From the NCBI GenBank assembly GCA_021851785.1, contig JAJZBV010000025.1, forward strand, positions 1 to 45,503: 45,503 nucleotides of DNA, read 5' to 3'. Origin of the DNA: Pseudomonadota bacterium. Lineage in GTDB: Bacteria > Pseudomonadota > Alphaproteobacteria > Acetobacterales > Acetobacteraceae. Position numbers and translations under genes: made by a program. The notes under the pieces are model-generated. The model did not search any database and was not told where the DNA came from. It saw only the letters and a program-made list of their open reading frames with translations. Positions 9,901 through 18,210 of the stretch are shown here, in pieces (the stretch's first letter is position 1; each line of letters opens with the position of its first letter).

Positions 9901-10728
9901 ATGGACGGGGGGCGGCCGCGGATCGGCCGGGTTCTGGTCATCGCCGGCTCCGATTCCGGGGGCGGGGCGGGGATCCAGGCCGATATCAAGACGCTGACCG
10001 CGCTCGGCGCCTATGCCGCGACCGCGATCACCGCGCTCACCATCCAGGATACCGAGCGGGTCCATGAGATTTTTCCCCTGCCCCCGGCGTTTCTCATCCG
10101 CCAGATCGCCGTGGCGCTCGCCGATCCCGGGGCGGATGCGATCAAGATCGGCATGCTCGGCGGCGTCGCGGCGGTCGCGGCGGTCGCCGACGCGCTGGCG
10201 GCGGCGCGACAGGAGCTGCCGGTGGTGATCGATCCGGTGATGCTGGCCAAGGGCGGTGAGGCGCTGCTGGCGGCCGACGGGATGGCCCTCTTCAAGCGCC
10301 GCCTGCTGCCGTTCGCAACCCTCCTCACCCCGAACATCCCGGAGGCCGAGGCGCTGGCCGGGATGCGCATCCGCGATCGCGCCGCGATGCATGACGCGGC
10401 GGCGGCGCTGCTCACGCTCGGCGTTCCGGCGGTGTTGCTCAAGGGCGGGCATCTGCCGGGCGAGACGGTCACCGATCTGCTCGCGACCCTCGACGGGGTT
10501 GAGGGATTCGAAGCGCCGCGTCACCCGACCCGCCATACCCACGGCACCGGCTGCACGCTCGCCAGCGCCGTCGCCGCCGGGCTTGCCGCGGGCTGGACGT
10601 TGCGCGCGGCGGTTGCGCGGGCCCATGCCTATGTCCAGGCCGCGATCGCCGCGGCACCCGGCATCGGCCGCGGCCATGGCCCGCTCGGTCACGCGGTGAC
10701 GGTGGAACGGCGCTGGATCGAGGTCTGA
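9901..10728 (+). CDS. thiD: Hydroxymethylpyrimidine (phospho)kinase ThiD
   Basis: 275 residues of the ribokinase-like ThiD family. Motifs are VLVIAGSDSGGGAGIQADIKT at the N-terminus, IKIGMLGG, VIDPVMLAKGGEALL, LLTPNIPEAEALAG and the catalytic HTHGTGCTLASA. The enzyme phosphorylates HMP and HMP-phosphate for thiamine synthesis. It follows glmM after five bases, so it probably shares the transcript. No TPP riboswitch is visible upstream. Confidence 0.95.
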   Translation: MDGGRPRIGRVLVIAGSDSGGGAGIQADIKTLTALGAYAATAITALTIQDTERVHEIFPLPPAFLIRQIAVALADPGADAIKIGMLGGVAAVAAVADALAAARQELPVVIDPVMLAKGGEALLAADGMALFKRRLLPFATLLTPNIPEAEALAGMRIRDRAAMHDAAAALLTLGVPAVLLKGGHLPGETVTDLLATLDGVEGFEAPRHPTRHTHGTGCTLASAVAAGLAAGWTLRAAVARAHAYVQAAIAAAPGIGRGHGPLGHAVTVERRWIEV

Positions 10729-10788
10729 ATCGAGAACGGATGAGGGCTCGATCGCGCGCGTGATCACGGGAATGTGATGACCCCAGCC

Positions 10789-10812
10789 AAATAATCCCTG
10801 TGCTGATTATTT
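10789..10812 (+). promoter_or_regulatory. AT-rich palindrome, candidate MarR operator
   Basis: AAATAAT at 10789-10795 and ATTATTT at 10806-10812 are perfect inverted arms around ten bases (CCCTGTGCTG). They lie 53 bases before the hydroxybenzoate hydroxylase start. The run is strikingly AT-rich for this DNA. A MarR-type regulator is encoded as the third gene of the unit downstream, which makes autoregulation the simplest guess. Confidence 0.5.
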
Positions 10813-10864
10813 TGCGCGTGGTTGACTGGATCTCGTCCCGGCATCGATCGGGGAGGAAGAAACC

Positions 10865-12109
10865 ATGTCCACGGCGGCAACGATTCTCATCGCCGGCGGC
10901 GGCATCGGCGGTCTCGCGGCGGCGGTCGGGCTCGCCGCCAAAGGGCTCTCGAGCCTGGTTCTGGAGAAGGCCCCGACGCTGGGCGAAATCGGCGCCGGCA
11001 TCCAGCTCGGCCCCAACGCGTTTCATGCCTTCGATTATCTCGGGGTCGGCGATATCGCCCGCGCGATGGCGGTTCATATCGATCGCCTCCGCCTGATGGA
11101 TGCGGTGGCCGGCGACGAAATCACCAGCATCGACCTCGGCGCCCCGTTCCGCGCCCGCTTCGGCAACCCCTACGCGGTGATCCATCGCGGCGATCTGCAT
11201 GGCGTGTTTCTGCGCGCCTGCCGCGAGAGCCCGCTGATTGCGCTCCGCACCGGCGCCGAGGTGATCGGCTATGAGCAGGAGGGCGGCGCGGTGACGGCGA
11301 GGCTCGCCGATGGCGAGCGCGTGACCGGGGCGGCACTGATCGGCGCCGACGGGCTCTGGTCCCCTATCCGCCGCCAGGTGGTGGGTGATGGCCCGCCCCG
11401 GGTCTCCGGCCATACCACCTATCGCTCGGTCATCCCGACCGAGCGCATGCCCGAGGATCTGCGCTGGAATGCCGCAACCCTCTGGGCCGGGCCGAAATCG
11501 CACATCGTCCATTACCCTTTGCGGGGCTGGAAATTATTCAACCTCGTGGTGACCTGCCACAACGACGCGCCGGCGCCGGTGGCCGGCCAGCCGGTCGCGG
11601 CGGCGGAGGTCATGCGCGGCTTCGAGCACATCCATCCGCGCGCCCAGAGCATCATCCGCCATGGCGCGGACTGGAAGCTCTGGGTGCTCTGCGACCGTGA
11701 TCCGGTGGCGAACTGGGTGGACGGGCGGGTGGTACTGCTCGGCGATGCGGCGCATCCGATGCTGCAATATTTCGCCCAGGGCGCCTGCATGGCGCTGGAA
11801 GACGCGGTGTGCCTTTCGCACATGATCGATGCCCATTCTGGCGCGCCCCATCCTGGCAACATCGAGGCCGCGCTCGCCGCCTATAACCGCCAGCGCGTCC
11901 TCCGCACCGCCCGGGTGCAATTGCAGTCCCGCGCCATCGGCGAGCATATCTATCACCCCGCCGGCGCGCACGCGCTGCTGCGCAACGCCATCATGTCGGC
12001 GAAATCCTCGGCCGATTGGTATGACGCGCTGGCCTGGCTCTATGGCGGCACCGGGCTCGACGCCGCGCCCGATGCCGATGTCAGACGCCGTGAGGAGATC
12101 TCGCCATGA
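10865..12109 (+). CDS. 3-hydroxybenzoate 6-hydroxylase-like FAD monooxygenase
   Basis: 414 residues, a group A flavoprotein hydroxylase. The FAD dinucleotide motif is ILIAGGGIGGLAAAVGLAAKG near residues 7-27. The DG motif is ALIGADGLWSPIRRQV (about 156-171) and the second FAD motif is RVVLLGDAAHPMLQYFAQGAC (about 290). The family includes salicylate hydroxylases and 3-hydroxybenzoate 6-hydroxylases. The gentisate dioxygenase coupled to it by an ATGA overlap points to gentisate as product, so 3-hydroxybenzoate (or salicylate 5-hydroxylation) is the likely chemistry. A strong GGGGAGGAAGAAACC site precedes ATG 10865. Confidence 0.82.
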   Translation: MSTAATILIAGGGIGGLAAAVGLAAKGLSSLVLEKAPTLGEIGAGIQLGPNAFHAFDYLGVGDIARAMAVHIDRLRLMDAVAGDEITSIDLGAPFRARFGNPYAVIHRGDLHGVFLRACRESPLIALRTGAEVIGYEQEGGAVTARLADGERVTGAALIGADGLWSPIRRQVVGDGPPRVSGHTTYRSVIPTERMPEDLRWNAATLWAGPKSHIVHYPLRGWKLFNLVVTCHNDAPAPVAGQPVAAAEVMRGFEHIHPRAQSIIRHGADWKLWVLCDRDPVANWVDGRVVLLGDAAHPMLQYFAQGACMALEDAVCLSHMIDAHSGAPHPGNIEAALAAYNRQRVLRTARVQLQSRAIGEHIYHPAGAHALLRNAIMSAKSSADWYDALAWLYGGTGLDAAPDADVRRREEISP

Positions 12110-13167
12110 CCGCCGCACCCGCCGCCGTGCTCGGCACGCTCGAGGAATTGCCGGCTGATTACCGGGCCGCGATGGCAGAGCGCAACCTGGTGCCGCTCTG
12201 GCCGAGCATGCGCGCCCTGCTGCCGCACGGGGCGCCACGGCCGCGGACGCTGCCGACGCTCTGGCGCTATGCCGAGGTGCGGCCATTGCTGCTGCGCGCT
12301 GGCGAGCTGACCCCGATCGAGAAGGCCGAGCGGCGGGTTCTGGTGTTCGCCAATCCCGGCCACGGCTGCGACGGGCTGCACACCACCGGCACGATCTATG
12401 CCGGCATGCAGCTCATCCTGCCCGGCGAGACCGCGCCGAATCACCGCCATACCCCGTCCGCGGTGCGTCTGGTGGTCGAAGGCGAGGGCGGCTTCACCGC
12501 GGTCAATGGCGAGCATTTGCCGATGGTGCCGGGCGATCTCATCCTGACCCCGGCGCTGCAATGGCACGAGCATGGCCATCGCGGGCGCGATCCGGTGATC
12601 TGGCTCGATATTTTGGATTTGCCGCTGCTCGTCGGCATGGAAGCGTCCTACGCGCGCGAGGGCGAACGCCAGACCGTGCGCAACGCCCCGGACGCGGCGG
12701 CGACGCGCTATCGCCGCGCCGGGGTGGTGCCCTATGCCTCGCTCGCCGCGTCCCGCCCGGCGTACCCGCTTTTGCGCTGGCCATGGGCGGAGATTCGCCC
12801 CGCCCTGGAAGCGCTCGCCACCGACACGCCGGCCGGAACGCCCGTCCATCTCGCCTATGTCAATCCCGAGACCGGCGGCGAATGCCTCCCCACGCTCGGC
12901 TTCTCGGCGCTGCTGCTCAGGCCCGGCGAAAGCGTGACGTTGCCGCAGGACAGCGCCTCCGCCCTCTATCACATCGTCGCGGGCGAGGCCGATGCCGCGA
13001 TCGGCGAGACCACGCTCGCCGCAAGCCGCGCCGACGTCTTCGCCGCGCCCGCCCACGCCAGGGTCGCGCTCGCCAACCGCTCTTCGCGTGCCCCCCTGTT
13101 CCTGTTTCGCATCGACGATGCGCCCTTGCAGCGCAAGATCGGCATTTATGAGCGTTTTCCGGCATGA
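12106..13167 (+). CDS. Gentisate 1,2-dioxygenase
   Basis: 353 residues, a two-cupin protein of usual length. The N-terminal cupin has LPGETAPNHRHTPSAVRLVVEGEG near residues 105-128 and PGDLILTPALQWHEHGH near 145-161. The histidines of NHRH and WHEH are the expected Fe(II) ligands. The C-terminal cupin (about 245-320) lacks an obvious metal triad, as is normal. It opens gentisate to maleylpyruvate. It overlaps the hydroxylase (ATGA 12106-12109) and the MarR gene (ATGA 13164-13167). No maleylpyruvate isomerase or fumarylpyruvate hydrolase is adjacent. Confidence 0.9.
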   Translation: MTAAPAAVLGTLEELPADYRAAMAERNLVPLWPSMRALLPHGAPRPRTLPTLWRYAEVRPLLLRAGELTPIEKAERRVLVFANPGHGCDGLHTTGTIYAGMQLILPGETAPNHRHTPSAVRLVVEGEGGFTAVNGEHLPMVPGDLILTPALQWHEHGHRGRDPVIWLDILDLPLLVGMEASYAREGERQTVRNAPDAAATRYRRAGVVPYASLAASRPAYPLLRWPWAEIRPALEALATDTPAGTPVHLAYVNPETGGECLPTLGFSALLLRPGESVTLPQDSASALYHIVAGEADAAIGETTLAASRADVFAAPAHARVALANRSSRAPLFLFRIDDAPLQRKIGIYERFPA

Positions 13168-13712
13168 GCGCCGCCGTGCCGATCCCGGCGCGCGCGATGG
13201 CCGAAATCGGGATCGAGAGCCGGCCCGGCCATCTCATCCGCCGCTGCCATCAGATCGCGGTCGCGCTGTTTCTCGACCATTGCGCCGCCTCTGATCTCAC
13301 GCCGATGCAATACGCGCTGCTCAAGGCGGCCGCGCGCCATCCCGGCGCCGATCAGATCACCCTTGCCGGCCATGCCGCGATCGACCGCTCGAACGCCGCC
13401 CGTCTCGCCGCCGGGCTCGAAGCGCGCGGGCTCTTGCGGCGCGCGGTCGATCCCGCCGACCGGCGCGCCCGCCGCCTGACACTGACCATGGCGGGCGCTG
13501 CGCTGCTCGGGGACGCCGAAGCCGCGGTGCAGGCGGTGCAGGACGATCTTCTCGCCCCGCTCGCCGCCGAGGAGCGCGTGATATTCCTCGCCGCGCTGCG
13601 GAAAATCGCCGACCACCACAACCACGCCTCGCGCGCCCCGCTTTTGCCGCCGCGGCCCCCGAACACCGGCCGGATGTCGAGTGGAATCAAGGGAAGAAGG
13701 GTTCTTTTTTGA
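13164..13712 (+). CDS. MarR-family transcriptional regulator
   Basis: 182 residues. The winged helix-turn-helix spans about 35-110: LTPMQYALLKAAARHPGADQITLAGHAAIDRSNAARLAAGLEARGLL, then the wing DPADRRARRLTLTMAG. Regulators of this kind sense aromatic acids and repress nearby catabolic operons. Here the gene is the last of a three-gene coupled unit and probably controls it through the palindrome at 10789. The last nine or so residues (IKGRRVLF) and the TGA stop are supplied by a dispersed repeat. The ancestral C-terminus may therefore have been different. Confidence 0.88.
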   Translation: MSAAVPIPARAMAEIGIESRPGHLIRRCHQIAVALFLDHCAASDLTPMQYALLKAAARHPGADQITLAGHAAIDRSNAARLAAGLEARGLLRRAVDPADRRARRLTLTMAGAALLGDAEAAVQAVQDDLLAPLAAEERVIFLAALRKIADHHNHASRAPLLPPRPPNTGRMSSGIKGRRVLF

Positions 13713-13800
13713 AAAAAAGAACCAAAAAACTTTTGTCCCGCTCGCGCGAGGCGGGCAGTGCCGCAGGCACTGCCCAACGGGTAAAAGTCTTTTTGCTTCA
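13690..13800. repeat. Dispersed hairpin element, copy A
   Basis: Two perfect hairpins stand in series. GTTCTTTTTT (13701-13710) pairs with AAAAAAGAAC (13713-13722). GGGCAGTGCC (13753-13762) pairs with GGCACTGCCC (13766-13775). A conserved tail TAAAAGTCTTTTTGCTTC follows. Copy B lies at 21564-21704 and has the same order. The stop codon of the MarR gene falls in the first hairpin loop, and the stop of the convergent binding-protein gene falls at the other end. The element thus fills the whole convergent junction and could serve as a two-way terminator. Confidence 0.85.
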
Positions 13801-15021
13801 CGGCACCAGCGGGCAGCCGCCCTCGGCGAGCGGGCGGAAGGCTTCCGCCGCCGGAATGGTCGCGACCAGCGTGTAATCGTCCCAGCGGCCCTTGCTTTCG
13901 GCCGGGGATTTGACCTGGAACAGATACATCGCATGCACCGCGCGGCCATCGGCGCGGATCGTCGTCGGGCCGAACAGGGGATCGTCGATCGGCGTCCGTT
14001 TCATCTGCGCGACCACCTCATGGCCGACGACGCTATGCGCCGCTTGAGCCGCGTGCAGATAGGCGAGCACGCTGGAATAGACCCCGGCCTGGTCCATCGT
14101 CGGCATCCGCCCGCCATCGCGGGCGGCGAAACGCTGGCTCCAGGCGCGGGTTTTGTCGTTGAGATCCCAGTAGAAGGCTTCCGTGAGCAACAGGCCCTGG
14201 GCATCGGCGAGGCCGAGGGCGTCGATATCGGTGAGGAACAGCAAAAGCCCGACCAGACGCTGCTTGCCGCTCCGCGTCAGGCCGAATTCCGCCGCCTGCT
14301 TCGCGGCATTGACGGCGTCCGCCCCGGCATTGGCGAGGGCGACGACTTCGGCCCCGGAATTCTGCGCCTGTAGAAGATAGCTGGAAAAATCATGGGTATT
14401 GAGCGGCGCGCGGACATCGCCGCGTATCTCCCCGCCCACCCGCTTGACCTCCGCGCTGGCGTCGCGCTCCAGCGCCTGGCCGAAAGCGTAATCGGCGGTG
14501 AGGAAGAACCAGCTTCGCCCGCCGCCGGCCACCACCGCGCGCGCCGTGCCATGCGCGAGCGCCCAGGTATCGAACACCCATTGCACGGTATCGGGCGAGC
14601 ATTGCTTGCCGGTGAGATCGCTGGTCGCCGGCGAGGAGGCGAGGAAGGTCCGGTCCTTCTCGCGCAGCACCTGATTGACGGCGAGCGCCACGGCGGAATT
14701 GGGCACATCGACCACGGCGGCGACATTGTCGCGATCGATCCAGGCGCGGACGATCGCGGCGCCGACATCGGGCTTGTTCAACTGATCGGCGGCGAGAATT
14801 TCGACCTTGGGGCCGCCGGCGCCGGCTTCGTCCGCGAAATCCTCCGCCGCCATCCTTGCCGCGATCACCGAGCCATTGCCGGCGAGATCGGCATAGGGGC
14901 CGGTCATGTCGCTGAGCACGCCGATGCGAATGACATCGGGCACTTGCGCCGCAGCCCCACCGCCCGGGCGCGGTGCCGCGAGGAGGGCGAGGGCGAGGAG
15001 AGAAAAGGGGGCGATCCGCAT
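13798..15021 (-). CDS. ABC transporter substrate-binding protein (Leu/Ile/Val type), orphan
   Basis: 407 residues from ATG 15021, with GGAGGAAACACCCCC before it. A Sec signal peptide (MRIAPFSLLALALLAAP) is followed by a type I periplasmic binding fold: IRIGVLSDMTGPYADLAGNG, VEILAADQLNKPDVG, FLTADYAFGQALERDA, VVALANAGADAVNAAKQAAEFGL. It should bind a small carboxylate or aromatic acid in the periplasm. No permease or ATPase gene is near. It is clearly paralogous to the protein at 29304-30551, with matching WFF(L/I)TADY(A/S)FG and the C-terminal PxAExxCPLV-type ending. It converges on the gentisate unit, which suggests a related ligand. Confidence 0.88.
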   Translation of the reverse strand: MRIAPFSLLALALLAAPRPGGGAAAQVPDVIRIGVLSDMTGPYADLAGNGSVIAARMAAEDFADEAGAGGPKVEILAADQLNKPDVGAAIVRAWIDRDNVAAVVDVPNSAVALAVNQVLREKDRTFLASSPATSDLTGKQCSPDTVQWVFDTWALAHGTARAVVAGGGRSWFFLTADYAFGQALERDASAEVKRVGGEIRGDVRAPLNTHDFSSYLLQAQNSGAEVVALANAGADAVNAAKQAAEFGLTRSGKQRLVGLLLFLTDIDALGLADAQGLLLTEAFYWDLNDKTRAWSQRFAARDGGRMPTMDQAGVYSSVLAYLHAAQAAHSVVGHEVVAQMKRTPIDDPLFGPTTIRADGRAVHAMYLFQVKSPAESKGRWDDYTLVATIPAAEAFRPLAEGGCPLVP

Positions 15022-15367
15022 GGGGGTGTTTCCTCCGGGATGTTTCTTCTGTTTTTTTGCGGGCCGGCGGCGGTTTGGGAGAGCGGGAACGCCGCGGGCC
15101 CGGTTCAATCATGAAACGTCGCCGGGACGCGGGCAAGCCGGGCCGGGAGAAGGAGACAAAGGGCACCGTGACAGGCTTGCAAGCCACCATCCGCAGCCTG
15201 CTAGAACACCCTAATCCTTCAGATGGAATCATCCGAAGGGATTAGGGTGCTCCTCACAACAAACAGCGAGTGTCCCTGAAATTCGCTTGCGAATTTCTGA
15301 AACGGGACACTAGTCTCGCATCGGTGGGCGTCCGCCCGTAACGGCGCTCGAACAAGGGGAGATGTTC
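15022..15367. other. 346-base divergent gap, binding protein / P450
   Basis: This stretch carries the leader of the binding-protein gene (15022-15072, with a near-duplicated GGGGTGTTTCCTC segment) and the RIME-like repeat at 15201-15313. The P450 leader (AAGGGGAG at 15354-15361) is at its right end. I see no gene. The promoters of both flanking genes must lie here, but none is clear by eye. Confidence 0.6.
15201..15313. repeat. RIME-like palindromic element, copy 1
   Basis: It starts CTAGAACACC and ends GGGACACTAG. The first hairpin pairs CACCCTAATCC (15207-15217) with GGATTAGGGTG (15239-15249) and has the loop AGATGGAATCATCC. The second has an outer stem AGTGTCCC / GGGACACT (15269-15276, 15304-15311). 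Its inner stem is GAAATTCGC / GCGAATTTC (15278-15286, 15289-15297). The loop and the flanking TTC/GAA are shared with copy 2 at 41442-41547. It resembles the intergenic mosaic elements of alphaproteobacteria. Confidence 0.8.
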
Positions 15368-16741
15368 ATGGGCGTCGATCTCGCGTCGGTGGATGTCGCG
15401 CCGCCTCGCCGGCGGCCCTTCCGCTCACCGCTTGCCCATATTCCTGGCGATCGCGGCTGGCCGGTCGTCGGCCACACGTTGCAGGCGCTGGCCGACCCCA
15501 AGGCCTTCGTCGCGGCCCGCGCGGCGCGGTATGGCCCGATCTATCGCCGGCACATGTTCGGCGAGGAGGGCGTGACCCTGCTCGGCCCCGAGGCCAATGA
15601 ACTGGTGCTGTTCGATACCGCGCGCGGCTTTTCCTCCGCCGGGGGCTGGGGGCGGATGCTCGATCGCCTGTTCCCGCGCGGGCTGATGCTCCTCGATTTC
15701 GACGAGCACCGGCTGCATCGCCGCGCCCTTTCCGTCGCCTTCAAGGCGGGGCCGATGCGTGCTTACCGGGTGGCGCTCAACCGCGGGATCGCCGCCGCCC
15801 TCGACAAATGGGGAGACGCGCCGGGCGAGATGCGCTTTTACCCGGCGATCAAGGCCCTCACCCTCGATCTCGCCGCGACCGCCTTTCTCGGTGCCAGCGA
15901 GGTTGCGGAAACCGAAACATTGCAACGCGCTTTCATCGACATGGTGGCGGCGTCGATCGCGGTGGTGCGCTGGCCGCTGCCGGGGACGGTGATGGCGCGC
16001 GGGGTGCGGGGACGCGAGGTGGTGGCGGCGTATTTCGCGGCCCGCGTGCCGGCGCGGAGGGCGGGGGCGGGCGATGACCTTTTTTCCCATCTCTGCCGCG
16101 CCACCTACGAGGACGGGCGCCCGCTCTCGGTCGCGGACATCGTCAACCACATGAGTTTTTTCATGATGGCGGCGCATGACACGCTGACCTCCTCGATCTC
16201 TTCCCTGATCTATTTTCTCGCGCGCCACCCCGAATGGCAGGAGCGGCTGCGCGATGAGTCCGGCCGGGCTGTCGGCGCCGAGGGGATGCTCGACGAGGCC
16301 GATCTCGAAACCCTCATCGAGACCGAGATGGCGTTCAAGGAAGCGCTTCGCCTTCACCCACCGGTTCCGGCCCTGCCGCGCCGCGCGGTGCGCGCGATCG
16401 AATTCCGCGGCGTTTCCATCCCTGCCGGCACCGTGGTCTCCATCGATCCGTTGTTCACCCATTACATGCGAGAGATCTGGGACGCGCCGGAGCGCTTCGA
16501 TCCGCGGCGTTTCACCGAGGTGGAAAGCGCGCGGCGGCACCGCTTTGCCTTCGTTCCTTTCGGCGGCGGCGCGCATATGTGTCTCGGCCTCCATTTCGCC
16601 TATTTGCAGGCGAAATGCTTTGCCTGGCATTTCCTCCGCCGCTATCGCGCAACCCTGCCGGCGGGAGAGGCTCCGCCATGGCGGATGTGGCCGATCCCGA
16701 AACCCGTGGACGGCCTCCCGGTGCGCCTCGCGCGTGTCTGA
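15368..16741 (+). CDS. Cytochrome P450
   Basis: 457 residues from ATG 15368. ATG 15362 is also in frame, but the AAGGGGAG site sits too close to it. Heme loop FGGGAHMCLG (about 398-407) gives the axial Cys. The I-helix is MMAAHDTLTSS, the ExxR is in KEALRLHPP, and the PERFDPRRF region is normal. The overall style (MLLDFDEHRLHRR, HPEWQERLRDE) resembles the CYP120/CYP136-like bacterial proteins that act on lipophilic substrates. The substrate is unknown. No ferredoxin or reductase gene is near, so redox partners come from elsewhere. It is divergent from the orphan binding protein. Confidence 0.93.
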   Translation: MGVDLASVDVAPPRRRPFRSPLAHIPGDRGWPVVGHTLQALADPKAFVAARAARYGPIYRRHMFGEEGVTLLGPEANELVLFDTARGFSSAGGWGRMLDRLFPRGLMLLDFDEHRLHRRALSVAFKAGPMRAYRVALNRGIAAALDKWGDAPGEMRFYPAIKALTLDLAATAFLGASEVAETETLQRAFIDMVAASIAVVRWPLPGTVMARGVRGREVVAAYFAARVPARRAGAGDDLFSHLCRATYEDGRPLSVADIVNHMSFFMMAAHDTLTSSISSLIYFLARHPEWQERLRDESGRAVGAEGMLDEADLETLIETEMAFKEALRLHPPVPALPRRAVRAIEFRGVSIPAGTVVSIDPLFTHYMREIWDAPERFDPRRFTEVESARRHRFAFVPFGGGAHMCLGLHFAYLQAKCFAWHFLRRYRATLPAGEAPPWRMWPIPKPVDGLPVRLARV

Positions 16742-16745
16742 GGGG

Positions 16746-16778
16746 CGCCTCGCCTCAGAGATGTGCCCGAGGCGTTTC
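16746..16778 (+). terminator. Possible weak terminator after the P450 gene
   Basis: CGCCTCG at 16746-16752 pairs with CGAGGCG at 16768-16774 across a 15-base loop, followed by only TTTC. It begins four bases after the P450 stop, the right place, but the stem is short and the T-run poor. Confidence 0.3.
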
Positions 16779-16839
16779 ACGCCGGCGAGCCACGTTGACC
16801 CGACACCGGCTATTGCAGGTGAGATCGGCACGGGGGCAC

Positions 16840-16875
16840 GGGGGTGTTTCCTCTGTTTTTTCGGACCGGCGGCGG
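16840..16875 (-). repeat. Relic copy of a binding-protein leader
   Basis: Read on the - strand it contains GAAAAAACAGAGGAAACACC, then CCC and GTG, followed by eight codons and TAG. The same leader (CCGCCGCCGG, A-run, GAGGAAACACCCCC) precedes the binding-protein gene at 15022-15072. There the A-run/SD part is expanded by a 14-bp near-duplication. This looks like a ribosome site whose gene has been lost at the edge of the accessory island. Confidence 0.45.
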
Positions 16876-16948
16876 AGAATTGGATATGGGCTGGTGACCC
16901 TGCCCGAACGTGCGCCGAACGATAATGACTCTTTGTGGAAACTTGCCA

Positions 16949-17707
16949 CTAGGCGGCGAGACGTTCAATAGCCTCGCGACCAGACGCATCGAACTCGTCC
17001 AGGGATGTGAATTGTTTATCCACGGCGTTGGTGATTATTTTCCGGTCGATTTTGCTCAAGCTGTCAAAATTTTGGTGAACCACTACACTACGAAATGGCA
17101 GTCTTGCTTTTTGGAACTCCAAACAGGACACCGCTGCCAAGCGGAGTTTGGCTGTATCACGCTCCTTGATGCCAAAAAGATAGATTGGGGTGGTGCGGTC
17201 GAGGAAATAGTCAACGACCAACTCTTCCCGCTGAGGCATCGGAGTTACATCCTCGCGTGGTGAAAACTCGCCCAAGCACGACTCAACTTTATCTTTCAGC
17301 ATCTCATAGAACAGGTTGGCAATCACCTCGCGTCGATAAAGGGCCATATTCGAAACCTTACCGACGGTCTGCCCGAAGCTGAGCACCGCCGGGTAAAGCT
17401 GCTCCGGCCTCACGTCTACAAACAGGTTGCCGTTGTCTTCAGAAACATGATTCTCGTCGAGAATACGCCTGAATATGCGTTCCTTGTTCTCGGTATCGAT
17501 GTCATAGCCATAGGACAGACGCATGAGAGATAAGCCATGATCTGAAACTCTCACTCGCCCATCAGATAAATCTTCTAAAAAAATGTCTACCAAGTCTCCA
17601 TCTTCATGGAACATAGGGATAGTCAGCTTCATTACTCCTGGCCGCTTTTCGCGGATATCAACATGCCCATTGAAACCGCTTGATAGAAATTGGACGTAGT
17701 TCATCAT
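16949..17707 (-). CDS. DUF1828-domain protein
   Basis: 252 residues. The N-terminal third has the DUF1828 layout: LTIPMFHEDGDLVDIFLEDL, then GRVRVSDHGLSLMRLSYGYDID, then ERIFRRILDENHVSEDNGNLFVDV. The domain has no established biochemical role. The C-terminal half (VVDYFLDRTTPIYLFGIKERDTAKLRLAAVSCLEF) looks like the DUF1829-type partner region and could be nuclease-like, but I see no complete motif. The start overlaps the previous gene by ATGA at 17704-17707, with GGGGAC as ribosome site. The AT-richer codon use differs from the neighbours, suggesting recent transfer. Confidence 0.7.
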   Translation of the reverse strand: MMNYVQFLSSGFNGHVDIREKRPGVMKLTIPMFHEDGDLVDIFLEDLSDGRVRVSDHGLSLMRLSYGYDIDTENKERIFRRILDENHVSEDNGNLFVDVRPEQLYPAVLSFGQTVGKVSNMALYRREVIANLFYEMLKDKVESCLGEFSPREDVTPMPQREELVVDYFLDRTTPIYLFGIKERDTAKLRLAAVSCLEFQKARLPFRSVVVHQNFDSLSKIDRKIITNAVDKQFTSLDEFDASGREAIERLAA

Positions 17708-18210
17708 GATGTCCCCAGATTGCGGAATAATGGCAGAGAATTTATTTCCGGGAAGTATCTAGAAATGTCCGGCTGGCGGACCCCGATAGCCGTGAGAAAT
17801 TTCTCTATAGCTTCTTCAAATGACGCGTAGAGAGGAGTGGCCGTGGCCGGGTGCTTTTCATAACGCCCGTTGTTCAGGTTTTCCGGCGTGGCTCTGTGGA
17901 TATGATACTGAAAATGCGGCTTTTCTAAATCGTATGGGTCATTTGATTGATGGTGCTGTCCATTGTAGCGGACCAAGGTTATTCTCTTGCCGTCTTCCGA
18001 CTGATAAACTAGCCCGAGCGAAAAATCCTCGACAAACTCCAGGCTTTGTCTCATGAATACGGAAAATGATAATTTCGGGTCATTTGCTGCCTGAAGGCGG
18101 AAATCTTTTCGTCTATGGCGGTACTCTTCTCTGAAGTCGCGCGTCGGTGCATCGGTAATCTGCTTATCGCACATGATTAATTCATCAATTCTTGAAATGG
18201 TGAACATCAT
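17704..18210 (-). CDS. Unknown protein, middle gene of the island
   Basis: 168 residues, not firmly recognised. An N-terminal helix-like segment (ISRIDELIMCDKQITDAPTRDF) is followed by a beta-rich middle (FRLQAANDPKLSFSVFMRQSLEFVEDFSLGLVYQSEDGKRITLVRYNG). A His-rich stretch QHHQSNDPYDLEKPHFQYHIHRA comes next, then a C-terminal helix (SFEEAIEKFLTAIGV). The arrangement resembles small DUF6978-type proteins that accompany DUF1828 genes, but this is only a resemblance of layout. It is coupled on both sides by ATGA overlaps (18207-18210 and 17704-17707), so equal expression of all three proteins is likely. Confidence 0.65.
   Translation of the reverse strand: MMFTISRIDELIMCDKQITDAPTRDFREEYRHRRKDFRLQAANDPKLSFSVFMRQSLEFVEDFSLGLVYQSEDGKRITLVRYNGQHHQSNDPYDLEKPHFQYHIHRATPENLNNGRYEKHPATATPLYASFEEAIEKFLTAIGVRQPDISRYFPEINSLPLFRNLGTS

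Noticed and set aside
10901-10960. TPP riboswitch for thiD
   Set aside because: thiD follows glmM after five bases and no thi-box sequence was found upstream; the gene is read from the operon.
13681-14373. A + strand frame through the hairpin repeat and into the binding-protein gene
   Set aside because: It begins in repeat DNA and continues as an antisense shadow of a well-supported gene.
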